A DNA stretch of 25,415 nt, from IMG/VR virus record IMGVR_UViG_3300032396_000154, positions 1-25,415 of that record, one strand, 5' to 3'. The translations under genes and the position numbers were made by a program. This document shows positions 7,751 to 14,438 of this stretch, in pieces (position 1 is the first letter of the stretch; the number at the start of each line of letters is the position of its first letter). The notes beneath the pieces are model-generated. The model searched no databases and was not told where the DNA came from. It was given only the letters and a program-made list of their open reading frames with translations. This DNA comes from a virus.

Positions 7751-7786
7751 AAAAAAACGGCTGAAGGTCGTGAAACCCTTCAGCCG
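7751..7786 (-). terminator. Rho-independent terminator on the minus strand
   Basis: On the minus strand CGGCTGAAGG (7786-7777), a nine-base loop and the perfect complement CCTTCAGCCG (7767-7758) are followed directly by seven T residues (7757-7751). This is a textbook intrinsic terminator for leftward transcription. It follows the 49-residue ORF and ends 15 bases before the start of the protease/scaffold gene, leaving no room for a separate promoter. Confidence 0.9.
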
Positions 7787-7806
7787 CAGGTTAACCGGGG
7801 GCCAGG

Positions 7807-7956
7807 TTACTTTCGGGGGTGGCGCTCTTCTTTGGGTGGGATGGTCTGGGGTAACCCCAGCACCTTATCCAAGGCCCGCAGCAGCATGATCACCGCCCGA
7901 CGCAGTTCCATCAACTTCTCTGGATCAACGTCATGATCCATGTCTCCCATTTTCAT
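7807..7956 (-). CDS. Small protein of unknown function (49 residues)
   Basis: I do not recognise this protein. It starts MKMGDMDHDVDPEKLMELRR, continues as one amphipathic helix (AVIMLLRALDKVLGL) and ends with a basic, Pro-rich tail. The start at 7956 is preceded by GGGATG; later ATG codons at 7950 and 7941 are alternatives. The frame remains open further upstream, but that part is the shadow of the glycosyltransferase gene. The gene stands alone between promoter-like sequences and the terminator, so it may be a short separately transcribed unit or a leader peptide. It has no visible signal peptide. Confidence 0.5.
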   Translation of the reverse strand: MKMGDMDHDVDPEKLMELRRAVIMLLRALDKVLGLPQTIPPKEERHPRK

Positions 7957-7983
7957 CTTAACGCATCCCCATTGGTGTGTCAA
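7955..7983 (-). promoter_or_regulatory. Sigma70-like promoter candidate (consensus -35)
   Basis: On the minus strand TTGACA (7983-7978) and TAAGAT (7960-7955) are separated by 17 bases. The -35 box is perfect and the -10 box matches 4 of 6. A six-base inverted repeat, CCATTG (7969-7974) and CAATGG (7981-7986), overlaps the -35 box. The -10 overlaps the first ATG of the 49-residue ORF, so a transcript from here would begin inside that ORF, near its later ATG codons. Confidence 0.4.
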
Positions 7984-7986
7984 TGG

Positions 7987-8015
7987 TGTATAGTACAACG
8001 GTGATAAACACTCAA
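7987..8015 (-). promoter_or_regulatory. Sigma70-like promoter candidate (upstream of the tandem)
   Basis: On the minus strand TTGAGT (8015-8010) and TATACA (7992-7987) are separated by 17 bases, each matching 4 of 6 consensus positions. It lies in the 77-base gap after the last glycosyltransferase of the large cluster and would give a leader of roughly 25 bases before the 49-residue ORF. Confidence 0.4.
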
Positions 8016-8033
8016 TACTACGCGAATGTTCCG

Positions 8034-8759
8034 TTAATGAACGACAACTTTTGACACCACTTTGTAATGTTCCGTCAGTCGAAAGGTCGCATCGCGAATG
8101 CGACACAGGCGGCCCCCCCGCGTGCGCACCAGGGCCTCGTTCCGCTCGCGTTGACGCTCTGCATATACGCCCCGATGACACCCGTCGTGATTCTGGTGAA
8201 TGGCCGTGGCCACCACTGTGGCGTCGATGACGGGAAGGTCCAGGTCTAACGCCCGCCACACCAGCCAGTTATCCCACGACCAGCGGCCCAAGGCAAAGGG
8301 GGGTATCTCCCCCCACATGCCCTTACGGTAGACGAAATAATCAATACCCGCGTCCTGGTGCAGCACGCCGGAGTGGCTCACCTGGTGGCTCAGGTCGGCT
8401 TGCCAGCCTCGTTCGAAGGCCAGTCGGGCTTTCAGATCCAGGTCGTATCGCTGGCCAATCATCAGAAAGTTACCCTCAAACCGTTGGAGGAGGGCTTTGA
8501 TCGCTCGCAGCCAGGATTGCAGCAGGATGATGTCGGTATTGACATAGGCTACGATGTCGGTAGAGGCCAGCGCCTCCCCCTGGGCAAAGACACTGGGGAC
8601 CAACGGGGTGCCAAATTCATCCTTGTCGACGGAGGAGAGTTGGACCCAGCGGACGCAGGGCGAAGGGATCAACCGCCGCCAGGACCGCTGGGCATTCGCT
8701 TCGATGGTCAGGCGCGACTCCAACTGGGTGGGGCAGGTAAAAATCGTCAGACCCGCCAT
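8034..8759 (-). CDS. GT-A-like glycosyltransferase, paralogue of the gene at 10989-11732
   Basis: The protein has 241 residues from the ATG at 8759, which shares its A with the TAA of the upstream gene (TAATG). Motifs in order are AYVNTDIIL (residues 71-79, a possible Asn-x-Asp metal-binding variant of the DxD motif), MIGQRYDLDL, IDYFVYRKGMWG, WSWDNWLVWRAL and VIDATVVATAIHQNH. The same series occurs in the protein at 10989-11732, so the two are divergent copies. The pattern of an Asp near a central strand, a later Trp-Asp-Asn and a final His-Gln-Asn-His fits a nucleotide-sugar transferase fold. Donor and acceptor are unknown. It is the last large gene of the cluster before the terminator region. 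Confidence 0.72.
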   Translation of the reverse strand: MAGLTIFTCPTQLESRLTIEANAQRSWRRLIPSPCVRWVQLSSVDKDEFGTPLVPSVFAQGEALASTDIVAYVNTDIILLQSWLRAIKALLQRFEGNFLMIGQRYDLDLKARLAFERGWQADLSHQVSHSGVLHQDAGIDYFVYRKGMWGEIPPFALGRWSWDNWLVWRALDLDLPVIDATVVATAIHQNHDGCHRGVYAERQRERNEALVRTRGGRLCRIRDATFRLTEHYKVVSKVVVH

Positions 8760-9223
8760 TACCAGCTCGCGCGGGGGTTCTGGGGATTGGCGCACGGGAC
8801 CTGCCGTTCGGCGCGTTCGGCTTGCACGCCATACCCTTCCAAGAATTTGATGCAGAAGGTAATCGTGCCTTCGATCAACTCATCGGTTTCCCCGACCTCG
8901 AAGAACAGGTCGCTGCCGATGCGATGTTCTTTCAGCACATCCCGCAACGCCTGGTGGAGAACAAAACGGTGTTCCTGCTGAAACGTCGCGGGATAGGTGA
9001 TGAGCAACACCGGCACCACACGCGCGATGGGTACCGTTTGCATTTCTTCGGGTCCCCCCGTGCGCAGCGCCCGCTGTTCGGCCTGGCGTCGTTTGCGGTT
9101 CGAGTCCCATTCTTTCTCCTCATAAATCACTTCGATGGAGATCGGCTGGGGAATGATGCTTTCCAGATCAATCGCTCGCGCCACGGTCGAGCGGGGCTTA
9201 CGAGTTCCTCTTGATTTCGCCAT
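8759..9223 (-). CDS. Unknown protein (154 residues)
   Basis: I do not recognise this protein. It has a basic N-terminus (MAKSRGTRKPRSTVARAI), an acidic linker (IEVIYEEKEWDSNRKRRQ) and a compact hydrophobic middle (VARVVPVLLITYPATF is approximate; the gene reads IARVVPVLLITYPATFQ) followed by a helix with HRFVLHQALRDVL and a strand FFEVGETDELIEGTITF. The ATG has AAGGA seven bases upstream. It overlaps the following glycosyltransferase by one base, so the two are co-translated. No membrane anchor or signal peptide is evident. Confidence 0.7.
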   Translation of the reverse strand: MAKSRGTRKPRSTVARAIDLESIIPQPISIEVIYEEKEWDSNRKRRQAEQRALRTGGPEEMQTVPIARVVPVLLITYPATFQQEHRFVLHQALRDVLKEHRIGSDLFFEVGETDELIEGTITFCIKFLEGYGVQAERAERQVPCANPQNPRASW

Positions 9224-9228
9224 GTTCG

Positions 9229-9912
9229 TTATCCTTCATAGATGCTTTGAATATCTTGCGGTCCCACGTGGACCGTATATCCCCAGGATTCTAGCAGGGT
9301 GCATTGGTTCTGTATATGGGTGGCTTCGGTGAACAGGAAGGGATGATCGCGCCGAATGATTCTCGCTCCGCCCCGCAGCACGGATTCCTCACGGCCTTCA
9401 ACATCGATTTTGATAGCATCGACATGAGCAATGTTTTCCCTTCGGCACACCAGGTCCAGCGTGGTCACTTCCACCATCTTCCAGGTACAGCGGTGGTCGG
9501 AGTTTCGAATATCGATGTAGGCCAACCCCGAACACCGGGGGTCATTCGGGATCGTGAGCAGGGCGTTCCCCAGGTAATCCAGGGCAGCATAGGGCAGCAC
9601 GGTGACGCGCGTTTCCAGGGCATTCAGGGCGATATTCTGGGTGAGTACCTGTCGAACCTCCGCGTTGGGCTCCAAGGCCCACACCCGCATTCTGGGATGG
9701 AAGTGGGCCAGCAGACAGAAGCTCCCAGTATTCGCCCCGACATCCAACACGACCGGTTCAGCGAGCGCCTGCACGTGCGTCCAGAAGTCCCAGATCGCCC
9801 CCTGATCATACGCCTGGAGCACGCCGTCCCGTTCGCTTTCCCACGAGCCGCCGTAGCGCGCGGTGTCGTCGTCCAGTTCGACCAGCATCCCGCTACAGAG
9901 TTGACCGCGCAT
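9229..9912 (-). CDS. FkbM-family SAM-dependent methyltransferase
   Basis: The protein has 227 residues. The start ATG has AGGAGG six bases upstream, which decides the start even though it overlaps the preceding glycosyltransferase by 20 bases. SAM-binding motif I is VLDVGANTGSFCLLA (residues 55-69), followed by the acidic-strand motif WALEPNAEV (78-86). The FkbM signature IKIDVEGREESVLRGG appears near the C-terminus. Family members O-methylate sugars or other small hydroxyl acceptors. Being next to a GT2 glycosyltransferase, it probably caps a sugar added by a neighbour. A second FkbM protein is encoded at 17015-17605. Confidence 0.88.
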   Translation of the reverse strand: MRGQLCSGMLVELDDDTARYGGSWESERDGVLQAYDQGAIWDFWTHVQALAEPVVLDVGANTGSFCLLAHFHPRMRVWALEPNAEVRQVLTQNIALNALETRVTVLPYAALDYLGNALLTIPNDPRCSGLAYIDIRNSDHRCTWKMVEVTTLDLVCRRENIAHVDAIKIDVEGREESVLRGGARIIRRDHPFLFTEATHIQNQCTLLESWGYTVHVGPQDIQSIYEG

Positions 9913-10597
9913 CGTCCCTCCTGATCACGGGTTCGAAGTTGTCGGGAAACCCCTGCCGTTCACGTTCGTAGTAGATATAGCCATCCCGTCCCTGCATCGC
10001 CATGTTCTCGCGGTTCAAGTCATCCATCTGCCCACCGTCTCTCGACCAGTGCCGATGCTGCACTACCGACTCTTGGCACCAATAGAAATGTCCTGCACGC
10101 TTGGCGCGAGAATTTGATTCAGTATCGTTCCACGCAAATTCGTACACTGGATAGGCCATAACCCCACCCAAGTGGTCAATGCAAAAATCTCTATCAAATA
10201 AATATTGGACGGATAATATATTGCCGTCTTGGTATCCATCCGAGAAACCACAAAGCCCATACCCGCCCAACTGCTCCTGGTGCGCCTGCAACGCCGCTTC
10301 CAGCCACCCCGGCTCTGGCTCACAGTCGTCGTTGAAGAAGCACAGAATGTCACCCGTGGCGGCGGACAAGCCCTGGTTCCAGCACGCCACTGCGCCCCGC
10401 CGAACCTCGTTGAACAGCACCATCACAGGCGAAGCATTAAGCGCCAGCACGCGGTCACGACTCTCGGTATCCACGTCGATGACCACCAGAATTTCCAGCG
10501 GGCGGTAGGGCGTCGTTTCCAGGATGCGCTGAATGCAGCGGACCAGGCGGTCAGGACGGTTCATGCTGGGCAGGACGATACTCACGATGTCATTCAT
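9893..10597 (-). CDS. GT2-type glycosyltransferase
   Basis: The protein has 234 residues. AAGG precedes the ATG by five bases. The GT-A fold is recognisable from VSIVLPSMNRPDRLVRCIQR (residues 5-24), the first strand and helix typical of GT2, and ILCFFNDDCEPEPGW (84-98), where NDD at 89-91 takes the place of the metal-binding DxD. A mid region GAVACWNQGLSAATGD is the usual 'N-x-G' helix before the DxD. The C-terminal half is shorter and more polar than in long GT2 enzymes. No membrane segments are visible, so it is a soluble cytoplasmic transferase. It is coupled to the FkbM methyltransferase gene downstream. Confidence 0.87.
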   Translation of the reverse strand: MNDIVSIVLPSMNRPDRLVRCIQRILETTPYRPLEILVVIDVDTESRDRVLALNASPVMVLFNEVRRGAVACWNQGLSAATGDILCFFNDDCEPEPGWLEAALQAHQEQLGGYGLCGFSDGYQDGNILSVQYLFDRDFCIDHLGGVMAYPVYEFAWNDTESNSRAKRAGHFYWCQESVVQHRHWSRDGGQMDDLNRENMAMQGRDGYIYYERERQGFPDNFEPVIRRDDARSTL

Positions 10598-10603
10598 TGT
10601 ACC

Positions 10604-10984
10604 TTAATATCTCCTAAATTGAATACTTGGCATAGGGTGATCGGCCTCATGATAGGAGAACCAGATTTCTTCACAGATGGGATCGCGTCGATTGACTATC
10701 ATAGCCTCTTCCCACAAGGCTTCCAGTTCACGGTCCTGTTTTCTCTTCAGTGCATCGCGTTGTTCCTCATGTGAAGCCAGCAAGTCATCTAACCTGTCCT
10801 GAATAGAAAAGCGCTTAGATTTACGCTTGAATTTCATCTTATGTTTAAATGGCCACCATGAGAAAGGAGCATAAAGTTCTGTCCAGCCTGGACGTTCAGG
10901 TGGTGGCGGTGGTTCTGGATATATAGCCATCCCCAATTCTTGGTCATAGTAAGGAGGCGTTTTGGGCTCAGGTTGTGTCACCAT
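10604..10984 (-). CDS. Unknown Pro-rich and basic protein (126 residues)
   Basis: I do not recognise this protein. The N-terminal third is Pro-rich (a run IYPEPPPPPERPGW), followed by a basic patch (KHKMKFKRKSKRF) and a long charged helix (DRLDDLLASHEEQRDALKRK) likely to form a coiled coil. The C-terminus reads ICEEIWFSYHEADHPM. It is placed between two glycosyltransferase genes with gaps of only four and six bases. No catalytic motif is visible. It could be a structural or adaptor protein; that is speculation. Confidence 0.65.
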   Translation of the reverse strand: MVTQPEPKTPPYYDQELGMAIYPEPPPPPERPGWTELYAPFSWWPFKHKMKFKRKSKRFSIQDRLDDLLASHEEQRDALKRKQDRELEALWEEAMIVNRRDPICEEIWFSYHEADHPMPSIQFRRY

Positions 10985-10988
10985 GTGT

Positions 10989-11732
10989 TCACCATTTCAG
11001 GGCTTGCGGCAGTTGCAAGCCACATGTCGCGTGCAGTTCGGGCGGCACGATAGACTTGACGATGCGATGGTTCTGCATCGCGCCGGGATGGCCGTCAAAG
11101 TTCGTCTCTGGGTGATTCTGGTGGACGGCGACAATCGTGCGCGTGGCGTCGATGAAGGTCGCGCCGTGTTTGGTAACTGCGTGCCAGGGGAGGTAATTGT
11201 CCCACGCCAGATGTCCAACACCTAAGCCCGCAGGTAGATAATCGGCCATCCTGGACGATGAGAAAGCAAAATAATCCGTTCCCGTGGGCTTGAGATATTT
11301 ATTTTCAATTATGGCACGTTGGCGCAGGTCATCAAAATCCTCAACGCATTGGTTCACGTTTAGATTGTGGCGCTGTCCGCAAATCATGAACTTCGGATAC
11401 CACACTTTGATAGCGAAGATGGCATTCACAAAATCTTGTGTTAGGCAAATATCGGCATTGACATAGGCTGGGACAACCCCTGCTGGAGTAAAGTTCAGAC
11501 ATTGACTCAGCATCCAGGCAAGGTCGGGACGCCCAAAAGTTGTAAGATGCGCGTTGGGGAGGTGCAAGAGACGATACTTCGCACAGAGTTCCGCCACTCC
11601 GTCGTCGTCTCCGTAAACAATGATGCGTGGTAAAGGGAACAGCGCCAGCCAGGACCGAATAGCATTGTCCTGGTGAATCGCGTCCAGTCCGACCATCGGC
11701 TTACAGGTGGTGAAGATACTCAGGTGGTTCAT
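10989..11732 (-). CDS. GT-A-like glycosyltransferase, paralogue of the gene at 8034-8759
   Basis: The protein has 247 residues. GGAG lies nine bases before the ATG, inside a 19-base repeat shared with the previous junction. Motifs in order are LSIFTTCKP (residues 4-12), AYVNADICL (89-97, possible metal-binding Asn-x-Asp), MICGQRHNLNV, TDYFAFSSSRM, LAWDNYLPWHAV and FIDATRTIVAVHQNH. All have counterparts in the same order in the protein at 8034-8759, with overall divergence high enough to suggest an old duplication or separate acquisition. A transferase role is inferred from the fold-like motif series and the company it keeps. Specificity is unknown. Confidence 0.72.
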   Translation of the reverse strand: MNHLSIFTTCKPMVGLDAIHQDNAIRSWLALFPLPRIIVYGDDDGVAELCAKYRLLHLPNAHLTTFGRPDLAWMLSQCLNFTPAGVVPAYVNADICLTQDFVNAIFAIKVWYPKFMICGQRHNLNVNQCVEDFDDLRQRAIIENKYLKPTGTDYFAFSSSRMADYLPAGLGVGHLAWDNYLPWHAVTKHGATFIDATRTIVAVHQNHPETNFDGHPGAMQNHRIVKSIVPPELHATCGLQLPQALKW

Positions 11733-11747
11733 CCAACTTTACTCCAA
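11729..11747. repeat. Junction direct repeat, downstream copy (pair with 12032-12050)
   Basis: The minus-strand sequence TTGGAGTAAAGTTGGATGA holds the stop of the 98-residue gene, the ribosome site and the start of the next glycosyltransferase. It matches the copy at 12032-12050 at 17 of 19 positions; the copies lie 303 bases apart and bracket exactly one small gene. Confidence 0.75.
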
Positions 11748-12035
11748 CAGGGCATGGTATTTATAGGCGTCCACGGGGTCCGTTTTGCCCTCTTTCTTTT
11801 TCAGTCGATTGGCATACCGAATGAGACGGTCTTCAAAGTGGTAGGCGGGCTCAAAGAGCCAGACCCATACTTCCAAGAAACGCGGGTCACCCTCTTCCAG
11901 ATGGTATTCTATTCGTTCCGGCATGACCTGAAGGGCTTCGTAGAGATAAACATAATCCTCGTCGGAACATGAAAAGGATAACTTATGTGCATAAGGATAA
12001 TAACTGGCCATGAGATTCCGATGTTTATTGCTCAT
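11739..12035 (-). CDS. Unknown small protein (98 residues) bracketed by direct repeats
   Basis: I do not recognise this protein. It starts MSNKHRNLMASYYPYAHKLS and contains an acidic aromatic stretch (CSDEDYVYLYEALQVMPERI) and a basic helix near the end (HFEDRLIRYANRLKKKEG). It overlaps the upstream GT2 gene as ATGA and is separated from the next gene by six bases. Its start and stop regions lie in near-identical 19-base repeats (12032-12050 and 11729-11747), as if the gene had been inserted with duplication of the junction. The gene looks more AT-rich than the transferases around it. Confidence 0.68.
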   Translation of the reverse strand: MSNKHRNLMASYYPYAHKLSFSCSDEDYVYLYEALQVMPERIEYHLEEGDPRFLEVWVWLFEPAYHFEDRLIRYANRLKKKEGKTDPVDAYKYHALLE

Positions 12036-12050
12036 CCGACTTCACTCCAA
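12032..12050. repeat. Junction direct repeat, upstream copy (pair with 11729-11747)
   Basis: The minus-strand sequence TTGGAGTGAAGTCGGATGA encodes the last residues of the GT2 enzyme (Trp-Ser-Glu-Val-Gly-stop) and also carries the ribosome site and start of the 98-residue gene. It matches the downstream copy at 17 of 19 positions. Confidence 0.75.
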
Positions 12051-12895
12051 TATTGTGCGATCTTCAACTCGCCGTCGCGCTCGATGATGGGACAAATCGG
12101 ACGGAACGCATGGCGGGGACGCCAACTCAGCCACTCGCGATGGGCCGCGCGGAACGTCTCATGGTTATGCTCAAACGACTGACGCATCACGTCACTGCCG
12201 GTGTGCGGGCTGGTATTCACGATGTCGAGCGGTAGATACAGGTTGGTATAGCCCCTCCGCAAGAGCTTCACCGACAGATCGGTATCGTCCCAGCAGAACT
12301 TCTCGTAACCGGGTCCGCCCAGCCCGCCTAGCTCGCGCAGCAGAGGCGTAGAGATGGCGAAGGGGCGTGTCACGAAGTCCACGCTATAGAGCGCCAGCGG
12401 ATACTTGCCCTCCGGGATGTTGTGCTTGCCGAAATGCACACCCTTGTGCGGACGATTGGTCTCCACCCGAAAATATGTGTCGCCGTCGGCACCGAAGTAA
12501 CCGCCAGCCAGCAGGGCGGTCGCGCCGGGATGATCGGCCCACTGCTGCGAGTGAACGAGAATGCGATCCCAGTTCGGTTCAAGAGACCAGTTGTCATCCT
12601 GAATGAAAACAATCAGGTCGCTATGATCCGAGGCGTAACCTAACGCCAGATTGTTGGACGCAATCTCGAAGATGTCATCAGTAGAAAATACGTAGATACG
12701 TTCAGTACTCAATAAGGAACGAACCCGTCGATATTCGAATGCAGTCAGATGTGAACCGTCAGTGCAACCATCGCAGACAATGACCGTTTCGTGTCTGTTA
12801 TCTGGAGAAAGGTTCTTGATCCACGAGTCCAGCACGCCTTCTAGCGTCTCCGCTGAATTGTGGACATTGAACACCAGCGTGATGAGTTTGGTCAT
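12032..12895 (-). CDS. GT2-type glycosyltransferase
   Basis: The protein has 287 residues from the ATG at 12895, which shares its A with the TGA of the preceding gene and has GGGGAG upstream; the upstream extension of the frame is not protein-like. It opens with the GT2 strand-helix LITLVFNVHNSAETLEG (residues 4-20), then VIVCDGCTDGSHL (38-50), the DGS/T-D motif that binds the nucleotide, then LIVFIQDDNWSLEPNW (94-109) with QDD as the metal site, and FCWDDTDLSVKLLRRGY later, with the catalytic-type Asp residues. It is soluble. It should transfer a sugar by inversion, acceptor unknown. Confidence 0.88.
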   Translation of the reverse strand: MTKLITLVFNVHNSAETLEGVLDSWIKNLSPDNRHETVIVCDGCTDGSHLTAFEYRRVRSLLSTERIYVFSTDDIFEIASNNLALGYASDHSDLIVFIQDDNWSLEPNWDRILVHSQQWADHPGATALLAGGYFGADGDTYFRVETNRPHKGVHFGKHNIPEGKYPLALYSVDFVTRPFAISTPLLRELGGLGGPGYEKFCWDDTDLSVKLLRRGYTNLYLPLDIVNTSPHTGSDVMRQSFEHNHETFRAAHREWLSWRPRHAFRPICPIIERDGELKIAQYWSEVG

Positions 12896-13170
12896 CAGTT
12901 TCTCCCCGTCACGCGATTGACCATGCGCATCCAGCCGTTCCACAGCCAATCAAGCCAAAACATGCGCAGAAGTCCACGGTAGGTTTTAGTGTCCATTTCC
13001 GTGAAGGTTAGCGTAATGGTTGGCAAGTCACCCTTGACAAGTTTGACGGGTTCTCCAGTATCCTTGTCCGCCAAGCCCCATGAAATATCCTGGATAGGAC
13101 CGATAACGTGTACATCACCGTTTTGGTCTATAAACCTCACCTGTGCATTCGTGCCCTCGTATTTACCCAT
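12895..13170 (-). CDS. Unknown small protein (91 residues)
   Basis: I do not recognise this protein. The start at 13170 has GGAGG shortly upstream and overlaps the previous gene by eight bases; the longer open frame upstream is a Gly/Ala/Cys-rich shadow. The protein begins MGKYEGTNAQVRFIDQNGDV, continues with beta-like segments (VHVIGPIQDISWGLADKD, PTITLTFTEMDTKTY) and ends in a Trp-rich basic helix (FWLDWLWNGWMRMVNRV) that could touch a membrane or pack on a partner. It is coupled to the GT2 gene. Confidence 0.65.
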   Translation of the reverse strand: MGKYEGTNAQVRFIDQNGDVHVIGPIQDISWGLADKDTGEPVKLVKGDLPTITLTFTEMDTKTYRGLLRMFWLDWLWNGWMRMVNRVTGRN

Positions 13171-13561
13171 CCCATCCTCCGCCGCGCAGCACGTGCCAGA
13201 GGCCGCGCACGCGATAGGACACGGGGATGCTGACCCGCCGCCAGGTGCGCATGTACCACGACCGATTCCGGCGGTCTCTCCGAACGCCAGGGGCAATCGC
13301 ATGTTCAATCCGCGCCATGAACTGGGAGTAAATAGCATCCAGTTCCTCATCAGGGTCGGGTTGCAAAGCCACCTGCTGATAATCCAGGAACAGCTCGCGG
13401 AGCTGCTGGTAGTCCTCAGTGGTCACGACGTAGGTGCGTTCCCCGATGCCCGCCATGCCATTTTTGTCCTGCCAGATCCAGTAGGTGCCTAGATGACCGT
13501 CCCCCAGGTCAATACGTTCCCCATAGTCGTAGATTTCCAGGCTCATCACGCGGTCACTCAT
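13163..13561 (-). CDS. Unknown protein (132 residues)
   Basis: I do not recognise this protein. It is started at the ATG at 13561, which overlaps the methyltransferase stop as ATGA and has GGAGG upstream (TTGGAGGAAACAATG). The N-terminal half is acidic and beta-like (MSLEIYDYGERIDLGDGHLG, TYWIWQDKNG). A helical middle (TTEDYQQLRELFLDYQQVAL) leads to a strongly basic, Trp-rich C-terminus (RRDRRNRSWYMRTWRRVS) that could bind nucleic acid, a membrane surface or an acidic partner. No enzyme motif is visible. Confidence 0.68.
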   Translation of the reverse strand: MSDRVMSLEIYDYGERIDLGDGHLGTYWIWQDKNGMAGIGERTYVVTTEDYQQLRELFLDYQQVALQPDPDEELDAIYSQFMARIEHAIAPGVRRDRRNRSWYMRTWRRVSIPVSYRVRGLWHVLRGGGWDG

Positions 13562-14160
13562 TGTTTCCTCCAACAGGTCATCGACCACCATTCATCGACC
13601 AGCGTCACCCGTTCATCAACCAACAGGCTCAATGCGACCTGGGTGGGTCCTTCCCAGCCCTGATTGTAGACCCCGACTGGCGTACCATCAACCCGACGCG
13701 AATCATGCAGCACCATCAGCCCGCCCGGTTGCAGCATCGGCAACCAGTCCTCCACGTCCTGCGCCACGTGCTCATAGAGATGACTGCCATCGATGTACAG
13801 GAAGTCACAGGACAACCCGTAATGCGACGCCACTCCGGCAATGTCATGCGACGTGCCGCAGTGTAGTGCCCAACGACTCGCGTCCAGCTTGAGCACCTTG
13901 GCCGCGTGCTCGACGTAGATGCGCACCTGTCCGGGATCGGACCGCCACGTGCCTTCACTGTCACCCGCGAAGTTGTCGATGCTGTGGACCGTGCCGCGTG
14001 TGTGCATGAGCAGCAGCACCGCACTCGCCCCAAAGCCCGCGCCGATTTCGACGGCGACCTGCGCCCCCGTACACCAGCGGCAGAAGGGGTCAATCTCGGT
14101 CGGATGAATAAACGCTTTTGCGCCGGGTCCCATTGCCAGTTCGAGTTCATCACGAGTCAT
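13558..14160 (-). CDS. SAM-dependent methyltransferase (Methyltransf_24 type)
   Basis: The protein has 200 residues. Motif I for SAM binding is VAVEIGAGFGASAVLLL (residues 35-51), followed by VHSIDNFAGD (58-67), the acidic end of strand two. The motif FLYIDGSHLYEHVAQD (120-135) and the closing PGGLMVLHDS (145-154) are the signature of the Methyltransf_24 family, seen in sugar and small-molecule methyltransferases such as those near antibiotic and O-antigen genes. It overlaps both neighbours by four bases. A sugar hydroxyl or an amine is a likely acceptor, inferred from the surrounding glycosyltransferases. Confidence 0.87.
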   Translation of the reverse strand: MTRDELELAMGPGAKAFIHPTEIDPFCRWCTGAQVAVEIGAGFGASAVLLLMHTRGTVHSIDNFAGDSEGTWRSDPGQVRIYVEHAAKVLKLDASRWALHCGTSHDIAGVASHYGLSCDFLYIDGSHLYEHVAQDVEDWLPMLQPGGLMVLHDSRRVDGTPVGVYNQGWEGPTQVALSLLVDERVTLVDEWWSMTCWRKQ

Positions 14161-14438
14161 GGGGAAATATCCCCTCTTTGAATAGCCTCATCAATTTCAG
14201 AAATGCTTAGAGGGCGTCGGGGTTCTCCAAGGGACCATAACCACCATTCACCTTCGTGGATTTTGTATTCTTGGCGCAGTAAGTTGGACATAAAATGGCA
14301 TGTCTCATCGACCATTTTCTTCATGTCTTCAGTAGATGGCTTTTGAATTGTGATATTGGCTTCGCGCAATATCTCACGAATTTCTGTCGCCATTTTCCGA
14401 AGTTTTTCCTCTTGTGCCTGTTTTTCTACTTGGTCCAT
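14157..14438 (-). CDS. Unknown small helical protein (93 residues)
   Basis: I do not recognise this protein. GGAG nine bases before the ATG at 14438 supports this start, although it makes the gene overlap the preceding one by 65 bases; the ATG at 14393 would reduce that to 20. The protein is nearly all helix: MDQVEKQAQEEKLRKMATEI, then STEDMKKMVDETCHFMSNLL, then a Trp motif (EGEWWLWSLGEP) and SISEIDEAIQRGDI. The sequence is AT-richer than the methyltransferase gene it is coupled to. Confidence 0.6.
   Translation of the reverse strand: MDQVEKQAQEEKLRKMATEIREILREANITIQKPSTEDMKKMVDETCHFMSNLLRQEYKIHEGEWWLWSLGEPRRPLSISEIDEAIQRGDISP

Noticed and set aside
6947-7936. Plus-strand reading frame of 329 codons spanning the terminator region
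   Set aside because: It crosses an intrinsic terminator hairpin and mirrors the protease gene; no recognisable protein features.
7957-8259. Upstream extension of the 49-residue ORF to about 150 codons
   Set aside because: The extra part overlaps the glycosyltransferase gene, is Arg/Gly/Ser-rich and crosses the promoter-like gap.
13171-13350. Upstream extension of the 91-residue protein
   Set aside because: The extension is a Gly/Ala/Cys-rich shadow of the preceding gene; the ATG at 13170 has a good ribosome site.
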